Of a stretch of DNA of 64,000 bases, positions 49,223-57,601 are shown piece by piece. The stretch comes from an uncultured Flavobacteriales bacterium. Lineage in GTDB: Bacteria > Bacteroidota > Bacteroidia > Flavobacteriales_F > PHOS-HE28. A program made the position numbers and the translations under genes. The stretch is taken from assembly GCA_937872175.1 (NCBI GenBank), contig CALMPI010000049.1, positions 62,001-126,000 on the forward strand. Direction: 5' to 3'. The first letter of the stretch is position 1, and each line of letters opens with the position of its first letter. Under the pieces are notes generated by a model, which was given only the letters and a program-made list of their open reading frames with translations, was not told where the DNA came from and did not search any database.

Positions 49223-50227
49223 TCACTTCTTGGTTTGCTTGGGCCCGGTGCGCAGGCGCTTCACGGCACGGTCCAATTCATCGGGGGTGGTGGCCTCCAG
49301 TTGTTTCCGGTACTGGTCGTATTCCTTCCGCGCATGCTGTGCGGCCTCTTCGTGGCTCACGCTGCCGGCATGCGACAGCACTTCGCGTTCGTTGAAGGTC
49401 AGGAAGTCGTCCAGCTTCTTCTTCCAGTCGGCCATGCGCATGGGCTTGCGTTGCATGGCTTGTAGCTCGGCGTATTCGAGGTACTGGTTCACGATGCGGT
49501 TCAGCTGGTCCAGTTCCTGTACACCGAGGTAGTTCTTGGCCACCAGCACATCCTCTTCGCGGATGAGCTGCGTGGGCCAACTGGTGAGGCCCATGTGCGG
49601 CTTGGTGGCGTCGGCGCGCTGGACGATAAGCTCTGCGGCAGTGAGCCCGGTGATGGCCCAGTGGAACTTGTTCTGCACCTGGGCGAAGAAGTTGCGGCTG
49701 TTCTCGGCGGACCGGTCGTAGTCGATGCTGGTGGCGTAGATGTCGCAGACCTTGCGGTAAAAGACCTTTTCGCTGCTGCGGATGTCGCGGATGCGTTTCA
49801 GCAGCTCATCGAAGTAGTTGTTGCGCGCCTCCTTCAAACGCTCATCGTCCAGCACGAAGCCCTTGATGATGTACTCCCGCAAGCGCTCGGTGGCCCAGCG
49901 GCGGAAGTGGACGCCCACATGGCTGTTCACCCGGTAGCCCACCGAGATGATCATGTCAAGGTTGTAGTGTGCGATGGTCCGCTTCACCTTACGGCGCCCC
50001 TCGGTTTGAACTGTCAAGTATTCCTTGACAGTTGCCTCTGTCTCCAGCTCTCCGCTTTCAAGGATGTTCTGGATGTGCAGGCTGATATTCTGCTTGGTGG
50101 TCTGGAACACGTCAGCAAGCTGGTTCTGTGTCAACCACACGCTGTCCTCTTCCACGCGCACATCAATGCGGGTGGAACCGTCGCGGGTCTGGTAGATGAG
50201 GATCTCGCTGGGCATGGCCTTGTTCAC
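49223..50227 (-). CDS. rhuM: RhuM family protein
   Basis: 334 aa. The N-terminal part has the family pattern V-W-L-T-Q-N-Q-L-A-D-V-F (HTH-like, residues about 29-55), followed by Y-N-L-D-M-I-I-S-V-G-Y-R-V-N-S and F-R-R-W-A-T, then a longer helical C-terminal part. RhuM proteins (first named from a Salmonella pathogenicity island) are frequent passengers between hsdM and hsdS; their function is unknown. The GTG at 50227 overlaps the hsdM stop; an ATG at 50215 (M-P-S-E-I-L-I) is the alternative start. Confidence 0.9.
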   Translation of the reverse strand: MNKAMPSEILIYQTRDGSTRIDVRVEEDSVWLTQNQLADVFQTTKQNISLHIQNILESGELETEATVKEYLTVQTEGRRKVKRTIAHYNLDMIISVGYRVNSHVGVHFRRWATERLREYIIKGFVLDDERLKEARNNYFDELLKRIRDIRSSEKVFYRKVCDIYATSIDYDRSAENSRNFFAQVQNKFHWAITGLTAAELIVQRADATKPHMGLTSWPTQLIREEDVLVAKNYLGVQELDQLNRIVNQYLEYAELQAMQRKPMRMADWKKKLDDFLTFNEREVLSHAGSVSHEEAAQHARKEYDQYRKQLEATTPDELDRAVKRLRTGPKQTKK

Positions 50228-51756
50228 TTGATGAAGCCCAATTCCTTCAAGTACCCGTCCATCTCCTTGCGCACATCGGCCAGCTGCCCCTCCAAATGCA
50301 CGATCTGCTCTTGCACGGCGCCGATATCCACGGGCGCCTCCTCCTCGAAGGTGTCCACGTAGCGCGGGATATTCAGGTTGTAGTCGTTCTCCTGCACTTC
50401 GGCCAGGCTGGCGCGGTAGGCGTACTTATCCGCGAGCACACGTTGGTCATCGGATATTTTGGCCGGTGCGGCGCGGAAGGCGGTGTAGGTATCCACCACG
50501 CGCTGGAGGTCCTCTTCGCGCAGGCGGTTCTGCTTCTTGCCATCGGCGTAGTGCGCGCTGGCATCGATGAAGAGGATGTCGGTGGTGGTGCGCTGCTTGT
50601 TGAACACCAGGATGGCGGCGGGGATGCCGGTGCCGAAGAAGAGCTGGGCGGGCAGGCCGATCACGGCCTCCAGCAGGTTCTCATCGATGAAGGCCTTGCG
50701 CAGCAGGCGCTCGCTGCTGCCCCGGAAGAGCACGCCGTGCGGCACGATCACCCCGGCGCGGCCATGCTCGTTGAGGCTTTCGAGCAGGTGGGTGATGAAG
50801 GCATAGTCGCCTTTGCTCTTGGGCGGGGTACCGCGCCAGAAGCGGTTGAAGCGGTCGTGCCCGGCGTTCTCCTGCCCCCACTTGTCCAACGAGAACGGAG
50901 GGTTGCTAACGGCGACATCGAACTTCATGAGCTTATCGCCCTCCACCAGCAGCGGGTTGTTGATGGTGTCGCCCCACTCGATGCGGGCGGTGTCGTTGGC
51001 GTGAATGAGCATGTTCATCTTGCACAGCGCCCAGTTGCCACCGTTGCTTTCCTGCCCATACAGGCTGTAGTTGTGGTCGGGCACTTTTTCGGCCACCTTG
51101 ATCAGCAGCGATCCGCTGCCACAGGTGGGGTCATAGATGCGCATGCCGGGCTGCGGGGCCATGAGGCGGGCCAGCAGTTCGCTCACTTCGGCTGGGGTAA
51201 AAAATTCTCCACCTTTCTTGCCTGCATCGCTGGCGAACTGGGCGATGAGGTACTGGTAGGTGTTGCCGATGATGTCCAGGTTACCGATGCGGCTGGGGCG
51301 GAAGTCGAGCCGCGGATCGGAGAAGTCGTCGATGAGGTTCTTCAGGCGGCGGTTGCGGTCCTTGGTCTTGCCCAGGTTGGCCTCGCTGTTGAAGTCGATG
51401 TTGCGGAACACGCCATCCAGCTTGCCCTTGTTGGCCTCTTCGATGGCATCGAGCGCTTTGTTGATGCGGTCGCCGATGTCGTCCTTGTCGCGGGCATCGT
51501 ACAGGTCGTAATAGCTGCTGCCCGCAGGGAGCACGAAGCGCTCGCGCGCCAGGGCGCGCTCAATGCGCTGCTCATCACCGCCGTATTGCTTGTGCAGCTC
51601 ATCGCGCCGATCGCGGGCGACATCGCTCAGGTACTTCAGGAAGAGGGTTACAAGGATGTAGTCCTTGTATTGGGAGGGATCCACGACGCCGCGGAAGGTG
51701 TCGCAGGCCTTCCAGGCCAGGGCGTTGATCTCGGCTTGGTCGATGGTCTTGGTCAT
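50224..51756 (-). CDS. hsdM: Type I restriction enzyme, M (DNA methyltransferase) subunit
   Basis: 510 aa. An N-terminal helical domain is followed by the methyltransferase core with motif I D-P-T-C-G-S-G-S-L-L (near residue 207, SAM binding) and motif IV N-P-P-F (near 281), the signature of N6-adenine methyltransferases. G-G-E-F-F-T-P-A-E-V just before motif I is typical of HsdM. It methylates host DNA in complex with HsdS and forms the core of the restriction complex. Its ATG overlaps the stop of the S-like gene and its stop overlaps rhuM. Confidence 0.96.
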   Translation of the reverse strand: MTKTIDQAEINALAWKACDTFRGVVDPSQYKDYILVTLFLKYLSDVARDRRDELHKQYGGDEQRIERALARERFVLPAGSSYYDLYDARDKDDIGDRINKALDAIEEANKGKLDGVFRNIDFNSEANLGKTKDRNRRLKNLIDDFSDPRLDFRPSRIGNLDIIGNTYQYLIAQFASDAGKKGGEFFTPAEVSELLARLMAPQPGMRIYDPTCGSGSLLIKVAEKVPDHNYSLYGQESNGGNWALCKMNMLIHANDTARIEWGDTINNPLLVEGDKLMKFDVAVSNPPFSLDKWGQENAGHDRFNRFWRGTPPKSKGDYAFITHLLESLNEHGRAGVIVPHGVLFRGSSERLLRKAFIDENLLEAVIGLPAQLFFGTGIPAAILVFNKQRTTTDILFIDASAHYADGKKQNRLREEDLQRVVDTYTAFRAAPAKISDDQRVLADKYAYRASLAEVQENDYNLNIPRYVDTFEEEAPVDIGAVQEQIVHLEGQLADVRKEMDGYLKELGFIK

Positions 51757-52319
51757 GGTTCGTTCAGTTGGGCCCAGGCGCTGTTGAGGAGCTGGGCATG
51801 GGCATTGGAAAGTTCGGTGAGATGGTGAATGGCCCGGCGCGAGGCATCCGCAAGCTGCACCATGCGCTGCTGCGTGGCCAGCGGTGGCACCGGGACCAGC
51901 AGTTCGTTGAGCGCGTCGCGGCCCAGCACCTTCACGGTACCGGTCTTCTGGTGGGTGGCGAACCAGGCCTGGGCCGGGGTGCTATTGAGGTAGCCCGCGA
52001 GGTACTCGGGCAGCACTTGCTGGCGGTTGGGGCGGATCACGAAGAGGGTATTGGAAGCCAGCGTATCTTCATCGGACCCTGGCCACACGGCAGCATGGTT
52101 CACGCTCCCCTTACCCACCAACAGCACGTCACCGGCCTCCAGCAGGTCCGCCGGTTGGCACCGTACCACTTCGGGGGCGATGCGACGGAAGTAGGCGGGC
52201 AGGATGTCACCGTGTTCGCCGATGGCCGAGGCGGGCACCAGGGCCATGGACCCTTGCTCCAGGGCCTTGGCGTGGACCCCGAAGCGGATGCTGGCGAACT
52301 CGACGAGCTGCTGTTTCAT
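51753..52319 (-). CDS. Single-TRD HsdS-like protein
   Basis: 188 aa, about half of an S subunit: one target-recognition-like domain (S-M-A-L-V-P-A-S-A-I, G-D-V-L-L-V-G-K-G, then N-T-L-F-V-I-R-P) and one conserved helix (P-L-A-T-Q-Q-R-M-V-Q-L). It begins at the ATG at 52319; longer upstream frames are not protein-like. Half-S proteins can dimerise to give a palindromic specificity or modulate the complex. It is the first gene of the operon and overlaps hsdM by 4 nt. A full hsdS is also present, so its role is unclear. Confidence 0.8.
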   Translation of the reverse strand: MKQQLVEFASIRFGVHAKALEQGSMALVPASAIGEHGDILPAYFRRIAPEVVRCQPADLLEAGDVLLVGKGSVNHAAVWPGSDEDTLASNTLFVIRPNRQQVLPEYLAGYLNSTPAQAWFATHQKTGTVKVLGRDALNELLVPVPPLATQQRMVQLADASRRAIHHLTELSNAHAQLLNSAWAQLNEP

Positions 52320-52334
52320 GGCGAATAATGTGGG

Positions 52335-52367
52335 CAAAGATAGATGCAACACCTTCGATCCACCAAA
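52335..52367 (-). promoter_or_regulatory. Promoter of the restriction-modification operon
   Basis: On the minus strand TTTG (52364-52367) is followed after 21 nt by TATCTTTG (52335-52342), an exact -33/-7 pair of the Bacteroidota type. The start codon is 15 nt beyond the box, so the leader is very short. Confidence 0.7.
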
Positions 52368-52732
52368 TCGACACTGGATCATCATCCATGAAATAGTGAA
52401 CGGAGGCCAATTCTTGGGGGCCTGCCGGGCGGTGGCGCCGTTGTGCATCCAAGGTCCTCTAAATGGGGTAACTAACTGATATTGTGGGTGTTGGGACCAC
52501 TGTGCGTCCACGGTCGTGATCGGCATACCCCCGTTCGTGGGGTCGAAGGCCCCTTCTTCACGGGTTGATCGCGTCGATGACCAGGCACGGGGTCGCCAGC
52601 GTGTCCATGGCGGCGACCATGGGCACTTGCCTTGCGGGTGGCCGGTGCTCCACGGTCCGGTCGGCTTCACCCCCACACGCTCCATCACACGTCGTCCCCG
52701 TACCGCCCCTGCCGCCTTCGTTCGCCCGGACA
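52368..52732. other. Intergenic region between restriction island and MarR gene
   Basis: No protein-like frame on either strand. It separates two divergent operons, and I see no strong repeat or RNA structure in it. Confidence 0.5.
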
Positions 52733-52746
52733 TTACCGATCGTTAA
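52733..52746. promoter_or_regulatory. Candidate MarR operator
   Basis: TTACCGATCGTTAA is an imperfect palindrome (TTAnCGATCGnTAA), 62 nt before the marR-like start, the size and type of site bound by MarR dimers. Related CCGATCG sequence recurs at about 52761-52767. Confidence 0.45.
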
Positions 52747-52808
52747 CAGGTCGGTGCGAACCGATCGGGCCGCCGATGGTTTCATTTGCAACCGTTTCCA
52801 ACGCAACC

Positions 52809-53270
52809 ATGCCCACCTCGTCCATCGGTTACTGGAGCTCGGTGCTGGCGCACCAGTACTTCGCGCGGCTGCAGGAGAAGCTGGCGCACCTGGACATCAG
52901 TAGCTGGTTCTACGTGTTGCTGGTGATCGAGGAGGGGGCGGGCCGGCTGAGCCAGCAGGAGCTGGCCGACCGCCTGCTGCTGGACAAGGTGAGCATGACC
53001 CGCGCGCTGGACCACCTGGGGGAGAAGGGCCTGGTGGAGCGCTGCGCCTGCGCGGGCGACCGCCGCAAGTACCTGGTGAAGCTGACGCCCAAGGCGAAAC
53101 CCGCGGTGAAGGCCGTGCGCGCCGCCTACGCGGAGCTGAACGAGGAGGCGCTGCAGGGCCTGCCCCAGGCGGCCCGAGCCGCCTTTCTGCGGCAACTGAT
53201 GGCCGTGGTGGACAACCTGCGGCCCGAGGGGCCCCCCGTGCCCGTGACCCACAAACGCGTACACGCCTGA
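52809..53270 (+). CDS. MarR family transcriptional regulator
   Basis: 153 aa. The winged-helix core is evident: L-S-Q-Q-E-L-A-D-R-L-L-L-D-K-V-S-M-T-R-A-L (helix-turn-helix), L-G-E-K-G-L-V-E-R-C, then the wing with G-D-R-R-K-Y-L-V-K-L-T. The ATG at 52809 is preferred; an ATG at 52776 is possible. MarR proteins usually repress efflux genes and release on ligand binding. The stop overlaps the start of the adaptor gene (TGATG), so the regulator is cotranscribed with the efflux system it probably controls. Confidence 0.9.
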   Translation: MPTSSIGYWSSVLAHQYFARLQEKLAHLDISSWFYVLLVIEEGAGRLSQQELADRLLLDKVSMTRALDHLGEKGLVERCACAGDRRKYLVKLTPKAKPAVKAVRAAYAELNEEALQGLPQAARAAFLRQLMAVVDNLRPEGPPVPVTHKRVHA

Positions 53271-54337
53271 TGCGACCGGACCCGATGCCGCTTGCCGCGG
53301 TGCTGCTGCTATCCGCCTGCGGGCCGAACGAGGAGGCCGCCGGGGGCGGCGGCGCCATGCCCCCCATGGCCGTGGGCGTGCACGTGCTGCAGGGCGAGCC
53401 CCTGGACGACGCCCTGGTGGCCACCGGCACCCTGCTGGCCAACGAGGAGGTGCAGCTGGTGAGCGAGCTGGCCGGTCGCATCACCCAGATCGGCTTCGAG
53501 GAGGGCGGCCCGGTGAGCGCCGGGCAGGTGCTGCTGCGCATCAACGACGACGAGCTGCAGGCCCAGCTGCGCAAGGCCGAGGCCCAGCTGCGCCTGGCGC
53601 AGGAGGACGCGGCCCGCAAGGAGCAGCTGTTCGCCGTGAGCGGCATCAGCCAGGAGCAATACGATGCCGCCCGCACCGCGGTGGCCGGCCTGCAGGCCGA
53701 TGCCGACGACCTGCGCGCGCGCATCGCCAAGAGCGTGATCCGCGCGCCCTTCGGCGGCCGGGTGGGGCTGCGCAGCGTGAGCGCGGGCGGCTTCGTGGCC
53801 GCCGGCACGCCCATCGCCCGGCTGCACCAGACCGACCCCATGAAGGTGGAGTTCGCCGTGCCCGAGCGCTACGGCCGCAGCCTGGCGCCCGGCTCCGCCA
53901 TCACCTTCACGCTGGAGGGCGATACGGCCACCTACACCGGCGCGGTGTACGCGGTGGACCCCAGCGTGGACGCCGCCACCCGCACGGTGAAGGTGCGCGC
54001 CCGCACCGGCAATGCCCACGGCCGCCTGATCCCCGGCGCCTTCGCCAAGGTGCAGGTGCGGTTGCAGCGCATCCCCGACGCGCTGGTGATCCCCGCCGAG
54101 GCGCTGATCCCCGACATCCAGGGCCAGAAGGTGCTGCTGATGAAGGGCGGCACCGCCGTGAGCGCCCGCGTGCAGCTGGGCCAGCGCACCGCCGAGCGTG
54201 TGCAGCTCACCAGCGGCGTGCAGCCCGGCGACTCGGTGATCGTCACCGGCCTGCTGGCCCTGCGCGACGGGGCGGCGGTGCGGCCCTTGGTGGGACAAGC
54301 GGAGAAGAAAGCGGAACAGGCGAATGCCGAGCAGTGA
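53270..54337 (+). CDS. RND efflux periplasmic adaptor (membrane fusion) lipoprotein
   Basis: 355 aa. A short signal ends in lipobox L-L-S-A-C (Cys17), anchoring the protein to the membrane. The lipoyl-like halves (S-E-L-A-G-R-I-T-Q-I and V-I-R-A-P-F-G-G-R-V-G-L-R) flank an alpha hairpin (about 95-150), followed by the beta-barrel region and a C-terminal membrane-proximal domain. It bridges the pump and the outer membrane channel. The second Met (M-P-L-A) is an alternative start that would shorten an already short signal. A long inverted repeat separates it from the pump gene. Confidence 0.92.
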   Translation: MRPDPMPLAAVLLLSACGPNEEAAGGGGAMPPMAVGVHVLQGEPLDDALVATGTLLANEEVQLVSELAGRITQIGFEEGGPVSAGQVLLRINDDELQAQLRKAEAQLRLAQEDAARKEQLFAVSGISQEQYDAARTAVAGLQADADDLRARIAKSVIRAPFGGRVGLRSVSAGGFVAAGTPIARLHQTDPMKVEFAVPERYGRSLAPGSAITFTLEGDTATYTGAVYAVDPSVDAATRTVKVRARTGNAHGRLIPGAFAKVQVRLQRIPDALVIPAEALIPDIQGQKVLLMKGGTAVSARVQLGQRTAERVQLTSGVQPGDSVIVTGLLALRDGAAVRPLVGQAEKKAEQANAEQ

Positions 54338-54488
54338 ATGGTGAATGGGAGTTGGTGAATGACGAAAGGGTGAATGGTCAATGGTGAATAGGGGAGATCG
54401 TATGGCGAAGGATGAACATCCAACAGGGGATGGCGAGCGGCGCGTAGGCCGAGGCGCCCCCATTCACCAACTCCCATTCGCCATTCAC
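54334..54488. repeat. Inverted word repeat (GTGAATGG family) inside the efflux operon
   Basis: The left arm 54334-54361 (overlapping the adaptor stop codon) and right arm 54461-54488 pair nearly throughout, enclosing about 100 nt with additional GTGAATGG words. It lies in the adaptor-pump gap and could modulate readthrough or mRNA processing. Same construction principle as the elements at 19708 and 61570. Confidence 0.85.
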
Positions 54489-54505
54489 CCTGAGCCCTTG
54501 CACGC

Positions 54506-57500
54506 ATGACCATCAGCTCCATCAGCATCAACCGGCCCGTGCTCGCCACGGTGATCTCGATCCTGATCGTGCTGTTCGGGGGCATCGGCTTCACCTTCCT
54601 CGGCGTGCGCGAGTACCCCAGCGTGGACCCGCCCATCATCACCGTCACCACCAACTACGTGGGCGCCAACGCCGACGTGGTGGAGAGCCAGATCACCGAG
54701 GTGCTGGAGGAGAGCATCAACGGCATCGCCGGCATCCGCACCCTCACCAGCGTGAGCAGCGACGGGCGCAGCACCATCACCGTGGAGTTCGAGCTGGACG
54801 TGGACCTGGAGGCCGCGGCCAACGACGTGCGCGACCGCGTGAGCCGCAGCGTGCGCAACCTGCCCGCCGACGTGGAGCCCCCCATCGTGGCCAAGAGCGA
54901 TGCGGACAGCAGCCCCATCCTGTCGATGACCATCCAGAGCGACCAGCGCAGCCTGCTGGAGCTTTCGCAGATCGCCAACGACAACTTCAAGGAGCGGCTG
55001 CAGACCATCCCCGGGGTGAGCGCCATCAACATCTGGGGCGACAAGAAGTACAGCATGAAGCTGCTGCTCGACCCCGTGAAGATGGCGGGCCTGGGCATCA
55101 CCCCGGCCGATGTGCGCGCGGCGCTGGACCGCGAGAACGTGGAGCTGCCCGCCGGGCGCATCGAGGGCTTCCGCACCGAGCTCAGCATCCGCACCCTGGG
55201 CCGCCTCACCACCCCCGAACAGTTCAACGACCTGATCCTGCGCGATGCCGGCGGCCGCGTCATCAAGCTCCGGGACGTGGGCGTGGCCGAGCTGCGGCCC
55301 GAGAACGAGCGCAGCCTGCTGCGCGGCAACGGCGGCGTGCCCCAGGTGGCCGTGGCCGTCACCCCCCAGCCCGGCAGCAACTACGTGGCCATCGCCGACG
55401 AGTTCCACAAGCGCGTGGCGCAGATCAAGAAGGACATGCCCGCCGACCTGCGCTATACCATCGCGCTGGACACCACCGTGGGCATCCGCGCCGCCATCCT
55501 GGAGGTGGAGGAGACCATCCTCATCGCCTTCGGCCTGGTGGTGCTCGTCATCTTCCTCTTCCTGCGCGACTGGCGCACCACGCTCATCCCCGTGGTGGCC
55601 ATCCCCATCTCCCTCATCGGCGCCTTCTTCATCATGTACGTCGCCGGCTTCAGCATCAACATCCTCACGCTGCTCGCCATCGTGCTGGCCACCGGCATCG
55701 TGGTCGATGATGCCATCGTGGTGCTCGAGAACATCTACGCCAAGATCGAGGGCGGCATGGAGCCCATGAAGGCGGGCCACGAGGGCAGCAAGGAGATCAC
55801 CTTCGCCATCATCAGCACCACCATCACGCTGGCGGCGGTGTTCCTGCCCATCATCTTCCTCAGCGGATTGACCGGCCGCCTCTTCCGCGAGTTCGGCATC
55901 GTGGTGGCCGGTTCGGTGCTGATCAGCGCGGTGGTCTCCCTCACCCTCACCCCCATGATGAGCGCGCGCATGCTGCGCCACAGGACGAAGCACAGCCGCT
56001 TCTTCGAGGCCAGCGAGCGCTTCTTCAACCGGATGGCCGCCGCCTACCAGCGCTCGCTCGCCGCCTTCCTGCGCCGCCGCCGCTGGGCCTTCGCCATCAT
56101 GGGCGCCAGCGGCGCGCTCATCTGGGCCGCGGGCGCCCAGCTGCAGAGCGAGCTGGCCCCCATGGAGGACAAGAGCCGCTTCATGGTGCAGAGCACCGCG
56201 CCCGAAGGCACCAGCTTCGAGCTGATGAACGCCTATCTGGCGAACATCATCGAGGTGGTGGACACCCTGCCCGAGCGCCAGGCCCTCATCAGCGTCACCG
56301 CCCCCGGCTTCGGCACCGCCAGCAGCACCAACAACGGCTTCGTGCGCGTGGCCCTGGTGCCGCCCGGCGAGCGCAGCCGCACGCAGGACGAGCTGGCCAA
56401 GGCCGTGATGGCCAAGATCCAAGGCTTCAACCTGGCCCGCAGCTTCGTGATCCAGGAACCCACCATCGGCGGCTCGCGCTTCACCCGCCTGCCGGTGGAG
56501 TACGTGATCCAGGCGCCCGACTTCGAGCGGCTCCGCGCCGTGATCCCCGCCTTCATGGAGAAGGCCGCCCAGGACCCCACCTTCCGCGTGGTGGACCTGA
56601 ACCTCAAGTTCAACAAGCCCGAGCTCAACGTGGAGATCGACCGCGACCGCGCGCGCGCCATGGGCGTCACCATGCAGGACATCGCCGAAACCCTGCAGCT
56701 CTACTTCAGCGGCCAGCGCTACGGCTACTTCATCATGCAGGGCAAGCAGTACCAGGTGATCGGCCAGGCCACGCGCGACAACCGCGACGCGCCCATCGAC
56801 CTCAGCAGCGCCTACGTGCGCAACGACAAGGGCGAGCTCATCCAGCTGGACAATCTGGTGCGCCTCAGCGACCGCAGCACCCCGCCGCAGCTCTTCCGCT
56901 ACAACCGCTACGTGAGCGCCACGGTGAGCGCCGACCCCGCCGAGGGCCATACCATCGGGGATGGCATCGCCGCCATGGACCGCATCAAGAAGGAGGTGCT
57001 CGACGACAGCTTCAGCACCGCCCTGGGCGGGGTGAGCAAGGAGTTCGCCGAGAGCGGCAGCAGCCTGCTCTTCGCCTTCCTCCTGGCCCTGGTGCTCATC
57101 TTCCTCATCCTCGCCGCGCAGTTCGAGAGCTTCGTGGACCCGCTGGTGGTGATGCTCACCGTGCCCCTGGCCCTCGCCGGCGCCGTGGTGAGCCTCTGGC
57201 TCGGCGGCCACACCCTCAACATCTTCTCGCAGATCGGCATCATCGTGCTGGTGGGCCTGGTGACCAAGAACGGCATCCTCATCGTGGAGTTCGCCAACCA
57301 GCGCAAGGAACAGGGCCTGAAGAAGATGGACGCCGTGGTGGACGCCGCGGGCCAGCGCTTCCGCCCCATCCTGATGACCAGCCTGGCCACCATCCTCGGC
57401 GCGCTGCCCATCGCCCTGGGCCTGGGCGCCGCCGCCCGGAGCCGCGTGCCCATGGGCGTGGCCATCATCGGTGGATTGCTCTTCGCGCTGGTGCTCACCC

Positions 57501-57601
57501 TCTACGTGGTGCCCGCGCTGTACAGCTACATGAGCCGCGAGCGCAGCGCCGGCCCGCCGCCGGGTCCTGCGGCGGATGACGAACACGCCGCGCACGCATG
57601 A
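54506..57601 (+). CDS. RND efflux pump, AcrB/MexB-type (HAE-1-like) inner membrane transporter
   Basis: 1031 aa, standard for the family, with twelve membrane segments in the usual 1+5 / 1+5 arrangement and two large periplasmic loops. The proton-relay residues are present: the Asp pair in G-I-V-V-D-D-A-I-V-V-L-E-N in segment 4 and Lys in G-L-V-T-K-N-G-I-L-I-V-E-F in segment 10. It exports drugs or other amphiphiles using the proton gradient together with adaptor and TolC-like channel. Its stop overlaps the channel gene start (ATGA). Substrates cannot be predicted. Confidence 0.95.
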   Translation: MTISSISINRPVLATVISILIVLFGGIGFTFLGVREYPSVDPPIITVTTNYVGANADVVESQITEVLEESINGIAGIRTLTSVSSDGRSTITVEFELDVDLEAAANDVRDRVSRSVRNLPADVEPPIVAKSDADSSPILSMTIQSDQRSLLELSQIANDNFKERLQTIPGVSAINIWGDKKYSMKLLLDPVKMAGLGITPADVRAALDRENVELPAGRIEGFRTELSIRTLGRLTTPEQFNDLILRDAGGRVIKLRDVGVAELRPENERSLLRGNGGVPQVAVAVTPQPGSNYVAIADEFHKRVAQIKKDMPADLRYTIALDTTVGIRAAILEVEETILIAFGLVVLVIFLFLRDWRTTLIPVVAIPISLIGAFFIMYVAGFSINILTLLAIVLATGIVVDDAIVVLENIYAKIEGGMEPMKAGHEGSKEITFAIISTTITLAAVFLPIIFLSGLTGRLFREFGIVVAGSVLISAVVSLTLTPMMSARMLRHRTKHSRFFEASERFFNRMAAAYQRSLAAFLRRRRWAFAIMGASGALIWAAGAQLQSELAPMEDKSRFMVQSTAPEGTSFELMNAYLANIIEVVDTLPERQALISVTAPGFGTASSTNNGFVRVALVPPGERSRTQDELAKAVMAKIQGFNLARSFVIQEPTIGGSRFTRLPVEYVIQAPDFERLRAVIPAFMEKAAQDPTFRVVDLNLKFNKPELNVEIDRDRARAMGVTMQDIAETLQLYFSGQRYGYFIMQGKQYQVIGQATRDNRDAPIDLSSAYVRNDKGELIQLDNLVRLSDRSTPPQLFRYNRYVSATVSADPAEGHTIGDGIAAMDRIKKEVLDDSFSTALGGVSKEFAESGSSLLFAFLLALVLIFLILAAQFESFVDPLVVMLTVPLALAGAVVSLWLGGHTLNIFSQIGIIVLVGLVTKNGILIVEFANQRKEQGLKKMDAVVDAAGQRFRPILMTSLATILGALPIALGLGAAARSRVPMGVAIIGGLLFALVLTLYVVPALYSYMSRERSAGPPPGPAADDEHAAHA

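Noticed and set aside
54485..57595. 1036-codon minus-strand open frame opposite the RND pump
   Set aside because: Mirror of the GC-rich pump gene; composition is His/Ala/Val/Gly-rich and not protein-like.
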